A stretch of 64,000 nt of DNA from Knufia peltigerae (lineage: Eukaryota > Ascomycota > Eurotiomycetes > Chaetothyriales > Trichomeriaceae): assembly GCA_030247855.1 (NCBI GenBank), contig JAPDRN010000002.1, forward strand, positions 62,001-126,000. The letters run 5' to 3'. Below are positions 45,783 through 54,947 of the stretch, one piece after another. Under the pieces are notes generated by a model. That model was not told the DNA's origin and ran no database searches. It saw nothing but the letters and a program-made list of their open reading frames with translations. The translations under genes and the position numbers were made by a program. Within the stretch, counting starts at the first letter, position 1; each line of letters starts with the position of its first letter.

Positions 45783-47553
45783 ATGGAAGGAGACGGAGAA
45801 AACAAGCAGATTTCGCTTACGATGTTGGAAAATGTGGAAGGGAAAGAACCGTTTTCCGTCCCGATCGACGAGGATCACATTGGCAATGACCGTGCCTTTA
45901 AGGGTGACGACTCTGATGGCAAGGTCAACTGGACCATTCGCACCGCCATCGCCGCCCTCACCCTCGGCATGTTGTACACGGGATCTCAGATCGTGCTCTA
46001 CATGATTGGTGGCTCGCTGTCCTACGTGGAAGCCTCTCTTGGTGCTCAAGGCAAGGGCGGCTGGCTAACGGTGTCCAACACGCTAGCCATCACCGCCGTT
46101 GCCCCGTTCACGGGCTATCTCCAGGATCTCGTGGGTCGCAGAGAGATCACACTCTTTGGCTCAGCAGTCATCTGTGTAGGGATTGCGTTGGTTGCGAGCG
46201 CCCATGCATTCGGCCAGGCTGTGGCTGGCATGGCCATCGCTGGCGCCGGGGCTGGCATCTGCGAATTATCGGCGCTCGCAGGCCTGTCCGACATTGTGCC
46301 TGTTAAACACCGCGGCTTTGCGCTGGCATTGATGATTGCCTGCATCCTACCATTCACGCCATACGTCATCTACGGCCAGCTCATCTCGTCGCGGGCAAGT
46401 TGGCGTTGGGCCATTTGGATGTGCTTGTTCTACAACGCAGTCGTCCTCATCGGGCTGGCGACGACCTACTTCCCCAAGGGCCATCCACGCATGGAAGGTG
46501 TAACCAAGAAGAAGATCATGGCCCGTATCGACTACATCGGTGCGATCCTATCCATCGTCGGCCTGACCATCTTACTCGTCGCTCTGCAAGCAGGTGGCTA
46601 CTCACACCCCTGGAAAAGTGCCTATGTTTTGAGTCAGCTCATCATTGGCTTGGTCCTCGTCGGTGCCTGGGTTGTGTGGGAATGGAAATTCGCCAAATAC
46701 CCCATGATCCCTAGGCAGATCTTCCAGGGTCAGCGGGTGGTGGCACTAACCTTCTTCATCGCTTTTGTTGCTGGAATCAATTTCTACTCCCTTCTCAACT
46801 TCTATCCGCTGTCCTTTGCAACCATGTACGACCCAGACCCGATCCAAATCGGCCTCAAGGGTCTTGGCTACGGCATCTCCATCACTGCAGGGGCTGTGTT
46901 TTTCAATGCTCTATTATCCACTAGTATTGAAGCCAAATGGATTCTGTTGGTTGCTGCCAGCCTGATGAGTAAGTATCCCTTTCCAATGCATAACTTAGAA
47001 GTTATCCTGACGTTGCATAGCGGCGTTTGGCGGCGCCCTCATCGGCGTGACACCAGACACTCCCAGTATGGTGGTGGCAGTCGGCACGATCGGAGGTTTC
47101 GGAGTGGGCGGCATCCTCGTTCCAGCTGCGACCGTTGCCATGATCGTGGTGCCCGACAGTCTCCTAGCCACTACTGCTGCGCTCTCGCTGTCGATTCGCA
47201 CACTCGGTGGCTCCATCGGCTACACAATATACCTCGCGATATTCACCAACAAGATAAAAACAAATCTCCCAGCTATAGTGTCTCAGTATGTGATCAATGC
47301 GGGCCTGCCTGTCAAAGATCTCGAGGCTTTCGTCACAATATTCCTGACAAGCCCTACCAATATTGCCGACGCACCAGGATACTCAAAAGAGATCGCTCTC
47401 GCGGCGACCATGGGAAGCCGCTGGGCGTACGCCGAGTCGCTAAAGTGGGTGTGGGTCACTAGCATTCCTTTCGGGGTGCTCGCGATGCTGGCATGCTGCT
47501 TTGTGCCGTCCATCAAGAAGTGGCAAACCAAGCGTATTGCTGTAGAGTTATAG
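45783..47553 (+). CDS. MFS exporter, TRI12/siderophore-type (DHA2, 14 helices)
   Basis: Two exons, 45783-46968 and 47021-47553, split by a 52-bp intron, encode 572 aa. The first ATG in this frame is MEGDGENKQISL. A polar 50-residue head precedes the first helix. Fourteen helices fit the drug:proton antiporter-2 type. Marks include YMIGGSLSYVEASLGAQGKG, GYLQDLVGRREITLFGS, AGAGAGICELSALAGLSDIVP, KHRGFALALM, PYVIYGQLIS and the DPDPIQIGLKGLGYG segment, then GGFGVGGILVPAATVAMIV. This group includes trichothecene and siderophore efflux pumps, but sequence alone does not give the substrate; no toxin biosynthesis gene is in the window. It is divergent from the UPC2-like regulator and convergent with the copper ATPase. 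Confidence 0.92.
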
Positions 47554-47756
47554 ATAAAGCCATATGGAGCACTCGGGTATACTACCCCCCTCACAGCAGT
47601 CGAGGAGTTCACATTAATTGTTTTATCTACTGATTGTCAATCTGCTGTACTTCGAAGTTGACATTCACAGAGAAGCACAATACATACCTTTACACCCTCG
47701 TTTTTCTCTCTTTGCAGTAGATATAAAGCTAGAAGTCTCTTAGGACTCTTGGAAAC

Positions 47757-50345
47757 TCAACAAAGTTCTTTGTGCTCTTGCTCTTGCTCCCTGCTAGGAT
47801 ATAAATACATCGATTTTTTGCCAACCTGCTCGTCTGTTTCGGTCTTTACCATTACCCTCCAATCCACAGCTCCCAGCCGACGACGAAACCATAAACTCCA
47901 GACAACAACACTTGCACTGCTCCCAACCATGGCCAGGCCCGCTCCCCGGGCATCAACATGTAATCCCCACGGCTCTAAAATCCCAGCCGCGACCCCGATC
48001 GCAAGCACATTGTACACAACTGCCCAGGCACGGTTCCAGTGCACCTGCGCCAGTGTCTGGCGCGCAATGACTACCGTCTCGAGCAACCGACCCAGGTCCG
48101 CGGTTGCAAGCACTACATCCGCGACCTGCGAAGACAAGGCTGGGCCGCCCGTCGGCGCAAGCAAGATGCCAACATCTGCGGCTGCGAGGGCTGGTGCGTC
48201 GTTGAGCCCATCGCCTACCATTGCAACGCCGCGACAGAGAGGGGAGGCTCGTATCGTGGCGATGAATTCGCCTTTCTCATGTGGAAGAGCGCGCGATGAG
48301 AGCACGAGGACGTTTCCAAGCTGGGCAGAGACGCGGGCGGCTTCGGAGGCGCTGTCACCTGTGAGCATCGTTAGGGAGAGCCCGAGATTAGCCTGTAGGG
48401 CGTGTGTGATGAGTGATGCTGAAGGCCGAATTGTATCGAGGAGGTGGAAGATTGCCTTATGCTTTTTTGCTAGAGCGACATGTACCGTAATGCCACATTC
48501 CTGCGTAGACGGCATCGGTAGATTGGAGATAGGGATCGAAATATTGTTTTCGGCGAGGAACGCTGCTGTGCCTATGTGGACTTCGATATTCGACGGTGCA
48601 TTGGGAGAAGGCCTTACGGTGCAAGAGACGCCTTTTCCTGGCTCACTGTGAGAATCGATGACTTTCAATTGGTGCTGTGTGTGTCGTTGTTCTTCATGCA
48701 GCTCCTGGAGCGCCCATCGAAAGATCGTCTTCGCGACAGGGTGTGACGCGGCATCCACACGCTCCGCAGCACATATCATCATACATGTAAAATGATCGAT
48801 CGAGCCTGTCACAGCGGCTACGCTGAGCTGCCCCGTCGTTAGAGTTCCTGTCTTATCCATGACCACGTGAGAGACTGAGGCCAGCTTCTCAAGAGCATGA
48901 AAGCCACTTCTGATAAGGACACCTTTTCCCAATGCTGCGCTTATTGCAGACATGATCGCAGAAGGTGCTGCGAGGCCAAGGGCGCAAGGGCACGCTGAGG
49001 CCAAGATGGCCATTGCTCGTTCGCCAGCATATATGAATTTCGTTGAGGGTGGTAGGGAATTGTTCGCGGATAGAAAAGAGTAGGATGCGCAGCAAATTGA
49101 TATCACTATCAGGAAGTGGACAAGCCGGCCGTTTATGAAGTCTGCCGCTACATAATCTGACGGAGTTTCCGTCGCCGCAACCACATTCGACACCAGTTGT
49201 TCGAGCGCAGATTCATCTTGAGGCTTCGAGACAACTGCAACGAGATTTGATGCGAGATTGCGAGTTCCTGACATTAAAAAATCTCCCACTTCCTTATTTA
49301 CCGGTAGTGATTCGCCAGTCATGGAGGCTTGGTCGACTGTGCTCGCCCCTACTGTGACGTAGCAATCACAAGGAATAATCATACCAGGATTGATACAGAT
49401 CTCGTCGCCAGGTCGCAAGGCTATTGCTGGTACTCGTATTGATGGTTTCAAAGGGCGACTTTTGACAGTCATATGAGCCTGTCGAATCTGAGGCGGCTGA
49501 TAGAGTTGCACTGAAGCTGCTTGGCGTTGTAAATCGTAGAGGTGTGCAATGCTTTGTTTAGCGTGCCTCCTGAGGAGAGTGTCGATATATCGGCCCCCAA
49601 TAATTACAACAGTCAACATGGAGCCAGAGGACCAGTAGGTGGCATCTGCATCTAAGCCATATAAAAATGTTTGCAATATGGATAGAAGCAGCCCGAGTAT
49701 CAGCGAAAGGCTGATTAGAGTGTCCATGTTCGGCGACAGTAACCCACCTTTCTGCCATGCACGGCGATGAACCCACTCAGCCTCGACGACCTGACACCAT
49801 AACGCCAGTAGGATTCGGACAAGACCGAGGGTGATGCAGAGAGGAGAGATGTAAAGCACCCTGACCCTGATCCAGTCAATAATGGTAAGTGACGATGAAA
49901 GAGCTACCGCGTTGCTGAAAGAGGTCTTCTGTTTCGCAAGATCTTCGTTGTGTCTGGTGAGGTCGAAATTCTGTTGTGCAGTTCGTAAGCCGCATCGCGC
50001 AGCATATCCGCTCTTCTCTATCGCAGCGACTATGTCGGTGGTCGAGATGAGGCTTTTGTAGTGCGCAATTGAAGCTCGTGAGAATGGCAGGCTGACTGAT
50101 ACTGCCTCTATACCATTGAGATGCTTGATGGCCGTCTCGATAGCTGCTGGACAGGCTGAACAAGTCATTCCTTCAATTACAAATTTTGAGACAACGAGTG
50201 GTTCATGGCTGCTTTTCGCATCGTCGTCGAATGATTGACCGTCGTCGAAATCGTTGTATTTGATGTTGATCATATCAAGGTTGAGAATCTCGCATGCCCT
50301 GATGATCCTGTTCATGACATAGGCTGTTATCACGCAGCATGCCAT
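47757..50345 (-). CDS. Copper-type heavy-metal P1B ATPase
   Basis: Single-exon 862-aa ion pump. One heavy-metal-associated domain near the N-terminus has GMTCSAC (residues 59-65). Catalytic landmarks follow in order: the actuator MTGESLPVNK, the CPC membrane motif in ASACPCALGLAAPSA, the phosphorylation site DKTGTLTTG, the SHP motif in DAASHPVAK, nucleotide-binding GxG, and the hinge MVGDGLNDAPALAAADVG. CPC plus the YN/MxxS-type C-terminal helices (VVYNVLAIGVAAG, MVGSSASVVVWS) point to Cu+. It would export copper from the cytosol or load the secretory pathway. Fungal relatives often have more N-terminal Cys-rich or metal-binding segments, and an in-frame stop lies eight codons upstream. An unrecognised 5' exon is therefore possible. 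Confidence 0.92.
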   Translation of the reverse strand: MACCVITAYVMNRIIRACEILNLDMINIKYNDFDDGQSFDDDAKSSHEPLVVSKFVIEGMTCSACPAAIETAIKHLNGIEAVSVSLPFSRASIAHYKSLISTTDIVAAIEKSGYAARCGLRTAQQNFDLTRHNEDLAKQKTSFSNAVALSSSLTIIDWIRVRVLYISPLCITLGLVRILLALWCQVVEAEWVHRRAWQKGGLLSPNMDTLISLSLILGLLLSILQTFLYGLDADATYWSSGSMLTVVIIGGRYIDTLLRRHAKQSIAHLYDLQRQAASVQLYQPPQIRQAHMTVKSRPLKPSIRVPAIALRPGDEICINPGMIIPCDCYVTVGASTVDQASMTGESLPVNKEVGDFLMSGTRNLASNLVAVVSKPQDESALEQLVSNVVAATETPSDYVAADFINGRLVHFLIVISICCASYSFLSANNSLPPSTKFIYAGERAMAILASACPCALGLAAPSAIMSAISAALGKGVLIRSGFHALEKLASVSHVVMDKTGTLTTGQLSVAAVTGSIDHFTCMMICAAERVDAASHPVAKTIFRWALQELHEEQRHTQHQLKVIDSHSEPGKGVSCTVRPSPNAPSNIEVHIGTAAFLAENNISIPISNLPMPSTQECGITVHVALAKKHKAIFHLLDTIRPSASLITHALQANLGLSLTMLTGDSASEAARVSAQLGNVLVLSSRALPHEKGEFIATIRASPLCRGVAMVGDGLNDAPALAAADVGILLAPTGGPALSSQVADVVLATADLGRLLETVVIARQTLAQVHWNRAWAVVYNVLAIGVAAGILEPWGLHVDARGAGLAMVGSSASVVVWSLWFRRRLGAVDWRVMVKTETDEQVGKKSMYLYPSREQEQEHKELC

Positions 50346-51017
50346 CGCTTCGACTGCCGTGTCTATCTAATCGCCATTTGCAGATGTAACGATGCCCCGT
50401 GTCTGAGAGATCGATATTGGCCTGCTGGCCATATCGAGACGCTTAACCATGGCAGTGGCACAGACAGGTGTGCGCGGGCGTGCTTCTACAACACGCGTTG
50501 TGCATTGAGCTGTTGCACCTCCGAAGGGTGACTTCGGCACATGAACGAGTCAGGCTGGTCAAGTCATGGTGTTAGAGGGAATAGGGTTTGTCCCAAGGTT
50601 TCCTGGAGGTTGTCACCAAGATTCGCAGTCGACCTTCGGTTCCGAATGTCATTGATGCCGCTTTGTTTCAGTCCAGGTCCAACTCGCCCCGCACGTCGGG
50701 GAAATTGCTGTAGCTGGAGACCTTGACTCATGAATCTTGAATCGTACACTTGTTTCCCCGACACAAACCCCAGCAGCAGTATATGCAGGTTTGGTCAGTC
50801 ATCCGAGTGCCAACTTTATCTATCCCTTATCAACTCTCCGGACAGACATGGCCCCAGTATGTATGCCGAGGAAATGGTCAATAGACGCAGGACATGTGTC
50901 AGAGCATCTCGCGACCAAGTGACCCATATGCAGTTTCCCCACGATCAGCTCGGCATGGAAAGACTTGATAATCTGGGCTAGCCCGCTCATTTCCAGACGG
51001 ACAGTATCATCTGAGCA
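50346..51017. promoter_or_regulatory. Divergent promoter, Cu ATPase / Ldi-domain gene
   Basis: 672 bp between divergent starts. On the minus strand a short open stretch from an ATG at about 50448 runs 27 codons into a stop. It could be part of an unannotated ATPase 5' exon, but no clear splice donor connects it. Otherwise no gene. Confidence 0.4.
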
Positions 51018-53098
51018 ATGCCGTCTTTACAGAAGATTGATCAGAAGTCTGAGGGACGCTCCCTGGTAGGCGAGTTTGAATGGCGCGGTAAGTATAGTTC
51101 GATCTCACATTTCAAGGTCCTTTAGCTGAACCCTGATTCCTCAGATGTCCTCATCCCTGACAATGTCGGAAATGGCAGGGTCAAGTGGCATTTCCAACGC
51201 CGTACATTGTCGCAGTACCTTGCCATGGCTACAGCTGGGCTTTACGGGTTCTACGCGGCTGAATCCACCAAGATCAGAGCAGGTAGCTTAGGCTTGCTCT
51301 TCCCAGGTGCAGGACTTGTCGCGGTCCTCAGTATTCCGTCTATGATTGCGTTCATCATCTCTATTGCGTTGATCCCATTGATGTTGTTCGCTTGGTTCGG
51401 CGCAGGGGGCCTTCTTTTTCCTATCTTGCTCTGGGTCGGGACTGCTGGCCTCGCGGTGCTCCTGGCGGGAGACTCCCTCTTTGAGCTTTCAGCACCTCTT
51501 TGGACAGCAGTCTGCGCTATTCTCATACTATACATTACATTCCAGACACAAGCTTCCAACCGCCAGGCCAGCCTCAAACGCCAAACAAGGAATGAGTATT
51601 TGGTGCAGTCTGTGCAACAGAGCCAGAAAATGGGAGTCAAGGCCACACCAGGTTCTCGAGAGGTCAGCCTAGAGAATCTGCGATTTCTGCAATGGTTTAT
51701 CGAGCTTGGCCTGGCAGCAAAACACGACCTGAGCTACCATGACGTGATCGACCAATTTCAAACATCAGCTATTCGCTACCAATTATACGAGACCGTCAGC
51801 GACCTAGGTGTTTACCAACATATCTATGCACCTAACTTCCATGGATACCTCAGTGAAGCCATGCGTAATACCATCGAAAAGAGTCTGACCGAGAGAGTCG
51901 TTGGCTTTTGGAAGTGGGAAACCCTTTGGGGCAAGTTCAATGCCTTTAACTTTGACCCCATTGCCAAAGACGACATTATGGTCTCGGGTTACATTTTGCA
52001 GGCCGTTGGCATCTATCAGTCCAATACAGGCGATGACCGGTATACAAAACCTGGTTCCCTACTTTTTGAAGTCGATAAGTCACATGCCTACCCCTACGAC
52101 TTTAAGCGGATTGCCGACGCCGTCTATCGAAACTGGAACGAGGGCCAGTACTGTCTCTTCAGCTGTGAGCCGAACTGGATCTATACCATGTGTAATCTAG
52201 TCGGTATCAGCGGCATGATCTTTGCTGACCGTCTCCTGGGACTCAACTATGCGTCCTCCCTGAAGCATCGATTTGAGACTGCCCTGGAAGAGGAGTTCAC
52301 GACCAAGGATGGCTCCATCCTCCCTATTCGTTCCGAACTGACCGGATTCACGGTAATGACTACCTGCCTACCTGCCGACCCCTTCACTGACCAAGAGCAT
52401 AGATCCCAGGACTAGCCGGCAAGCTCGCAGATGGCGTTAATTCGATTCTTTGCGCCGCATACCTTCCCCACATCGCGCACAGGAACTGGGCGTTCTCGAA
52501 GAATGAATCTATTAAGTGGAAAGAGGATGGCACAATTGAGCTGGTAAACCTCGTTGGAGCGGACAAACTAGACCCCGGTAACTACAAGCCTGGCCTAGGT
52601 TCCATCTGCGCCCTCTTCGCTGCCGCCGCCGCCGAGTTTGGGGACGAGGCCATCTCCAAGGAGATGCTCCGCCAGCTGGATCAAAAATACCACCCAGTCA
52701 TCACTACCAAGACTGGCGCGATGAAGAACAAAGGCCTCTCGACTCTATCGTCTGGGTCCGCCATTCGCGCGAGGTTGAGTGGATTCCAGGACTGGGTTGA
52801 CATGGTGCTCAACGGGCCGCCTGAGTGCGTGAAGAGAGGACCCATTCTCTCTGGCGTGCCGTTCCCAGAGGTCCTGGTGGCCAAGGCGTATTCTCATGAC
52901 GGCGAGGGCATGGATCTGGTACTGTATCCGGGCAAAGAGGCTGGCTTATTCCAGCTGCGGTTTGAGCATCTGCTGGCAGGCCGTACTTATGAGCTGTCGG
53001 GGACCACAGCAATTGCCAGCAAGGTCGGTGATGCTGTATTTGAGATTTGTGTAGATGGACGCACGCCACTTACTCTCAGCGCTCGGCCCGGTTCGTAG
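51018..53098 (+). CDS. Linalool dehydratase/isomerase (Ldi) domain membrane protein
   Basis: Three exons (51018-51087, 51145-52352, 52403-53098) give 657 aa; introns are 57 and 50 bp. After a polar N-terminus, about four hydrophobic helices lie between residues 60 and 160 (LGLLFPGAGLVAVLSI, IAFIISIALIPLMLFAWF, LLFPILLWVGTAGLAVLLA, WTAVCAILILYITF). The soluble part from about 210 has the (alpha/alpha)6-barrel pattern of Ldi: NTIEKSLTERVVGFWKWE, IMVSGYILQAVGIYQSNTGD, DFKRIADAVYRNW, and CEPNWIYTMCN with C360, C364 and C373. Cysteines in this region are catalytic in Castellaniella Ldi, which interconverts linalool, geraniol and myrcene. The fungal protein's real substrate is unknown. It sits next to a bZIP regulator and about 18 kb from the ADH/ALDH pair. 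Confidence 0.85.
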
Positions 53099-53462
53099 AT
53101 ATTGATCTTGAAAGGCGGTGTACCTTCACAAATGAAAGAGAAGTCTTGTGCAATTATCAATAGCGTTGGTATATATATACACGAGATACTCTGTTCGTAG
53201 CACTGATCAAGCAAGTCTATCCATGGCGGGCTCGGCCAGAACAACCTTTTCTTGAATCGCAGCCTCGGCAGCTATGTGCTTACTCCGTATCCCCCGTCAT
53301 CCCCACAGCTGACGGTCCGGTCGACCAGGACCCCGCACTAACAATTAGGCTGTCTCCCCGATCTTCAAAACTGGCCATGCTTTCATCTCTGGAATTCCTT
53401 CTAGAATCACCATTATCTCCATCGACAACACCACCAGGTCGGCAGCACCATCGAAACTCGCC
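53099..53462 (+). promoter_or_regulatory. Intergenic, bZIP promoter
   Basis: 364 bp between the Ldi-domain stop and the bZIP start, same strand. TATA-like TATATATATAC lies at about 53170. No gene. Confidence 0.45.
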
Positions 53463-54947
53463 ATGGCGAAACGATCCGCCTCTGACAATAGCAAGAGCGA
53501 TTCTTCATCTCCAGGGCCGAAGAAGCCGCGCCGCATGACATCGACTCAACTCGACCGTAAGCGCGAACAAGATCGAGCCGCACAGCGCCAATCACGAGCC
53601 CGAACACGTAATCACATCGACTACTTGGAGAGTCTGGTCAAGAGTCTTCGTGTGGACTCGGACGACCGTGTCGCGGACTTGTTGCATCAGCTCGAGAAGA
53701 AGGAGACCGAGATCCGGCGGCTCAGAGGCGTACTGAATACTATCGGTAGGCAGTTGGCACTGGTAGAGAAAGAGACGCCTTCCAAGGACGAAGACGAGAA
53801 TCAAATTCAACCTGCATTCAAGCCCGTTGTTGGGAGTGAGAAGCGTGATGATTGTCAACCCATGGCGTCGACTTCGCCGAGCCCGCCTTCAGTGATAAGT
53901 TCGCCCGCAGAGGAGAATCCTGCCCAGGTATTGGCCACTGACGAACTCGTCGAATCGATGGAGGACTTCCCGATGCAGGTGATGAAATTTGTAGAATCAG
54001 TGGACCCAGTGGAATCATTGTCAGTAGAAGACACAAACACCAAGGCTGCCACTACAACAGATCCACCTCACCCTAGGTACCAATCAATCACCCAGCTTGC
54101 AACCTCGATAGCTAGCAATACAGCGCTCGAAGGCCGGTTATGGTACCTGGCGGGCGCGATTCTGAACCAGATTCTTAGTATTCCGACCTCAGCACCCATC
54201 ACAGTCGATTTCGACGAGGATATCGCCATTCGCGCGGTCTTTCATGGTTGGACATCCGTTATCGAGCGTTACTCTCTCGACCGTGGCTGGCAGTGGTTAA
54301 AAGAGTTGGACGAGCGCGTCTATTTCCGCCAGTCAGCAGCAGTACGACTTTTCAACCTCCGCAATTGCCGCCTGATCTTTCTTCGCCAGCTCTTCCCTGG
54401 TAATGGCTGGGACACTCTTATCCCGCCTTGTTACACCCCGCAATCTATACTGAAGCGAGTCAGCCATGATCCACTTGTCGAGTACTTTCCTTGGCCTGGC
54501 TTACGGGAAAAGATATTACTGTCACCGCTAAAGTTTGCCACCAACCAATTCATGGATGCGTTGAGAGCCCATGTCACCTTCACATGGAATCGAGACAATA
54601 CCGACCTGTATACTAAGGAGTCGTTGACGGGCCTATATCGCTACTCAGACCTGTCAATCGCTCGGTTGAAGGATATGAGATGCTATACCATGAGCCAAGA
54701 GTTCTTCCTTCACTTCCCGGAGCTGCGCGCCGATATACCCTGCGACGCAGTCTTGCCGCAAAGTCTTTTCCCGCCTGGTCTGCTCGAATCGAAAAGCAAG
54801 GATCGCGACGTCGGTTCAGATTTGCAGGCCCGTTCGTCTTCCGGGAAGACTGAATCGGACAAGTTCTACGCTCAACTTGTAGAAGGACTTGAAGCTACTC
54901 TTTCAGGTGGAACCAGCTACTTCGCGACGAGTGGAATTAAAGGATGA
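53463..54947 (+). CDS. bZIP transcription factor with DUF3425 domain
   Basis: Intronless, 494 aa. After a Ser/Lys-rich head, the basic region RKREQDRAAQRQSRARTRNH (about residues 32-50) is followed by a leucine heptad (L55, L62, L74 and nearby). A second amphipathic helix with EKKETEIRRLRGVLN follows. The middle (about 100-190) is acidic and Pro/Ser-rich. The C-terminal half is the fungal DUF3425 domain: LWYLAGAILNQIL, NLRNCRLIFLRQLFPGNGWD, VEYFPWPGLREKILLSPLKF, MSQEFFLHFPEL. Such factors often regulate secondary or nutrient metabolism, and cluster-linked examples exist in Aspergillus. It follows the Ldi-domain gene on the same strand, so it is a natural candidate to control it. Confidence 0.93.
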   Translation: MAKRSASDNSKSDSSSPGPKKPRRMTSTQLDRKREQDRAAQRQSRARTRNHIDYLESLVKSLRVDSDDRVADLLHQLEKKETEIRRLRGVLNTIGRQLALVEKETPSKDEDENQIQPAFKPVVGSEKRDDCQPMASTSPSPPSVISSPAEENPAQVLATDELVESMEDFPMQVMKFVESVDPVESLSVEDTNTKAATTTDPPHPRYQSITQLATSIASNTALEGRLWYLAGAILNQILSIPTSAPITVDFDEDIAIRAVFHGWTSVIERYSLDRGWQWLKELDERVYFRQSAAVRLFNLRNCRLIFLRQLFPGNGWDTLIPPCYTPQSILKRVSHDPLVEYFPWPGLREKILLSPLKFATNQFMDALRAHVTFTWNRDNTDLYTKESLTGLYRYSDLSIARLKDMRCYTMSQEFFLHFPELRADIPCDAVLPQSLFPPGLLESKSKDRDVGSDLQARSSSGKTESDKFYAQLVEGLEATLSGGTSYFATSGIKG

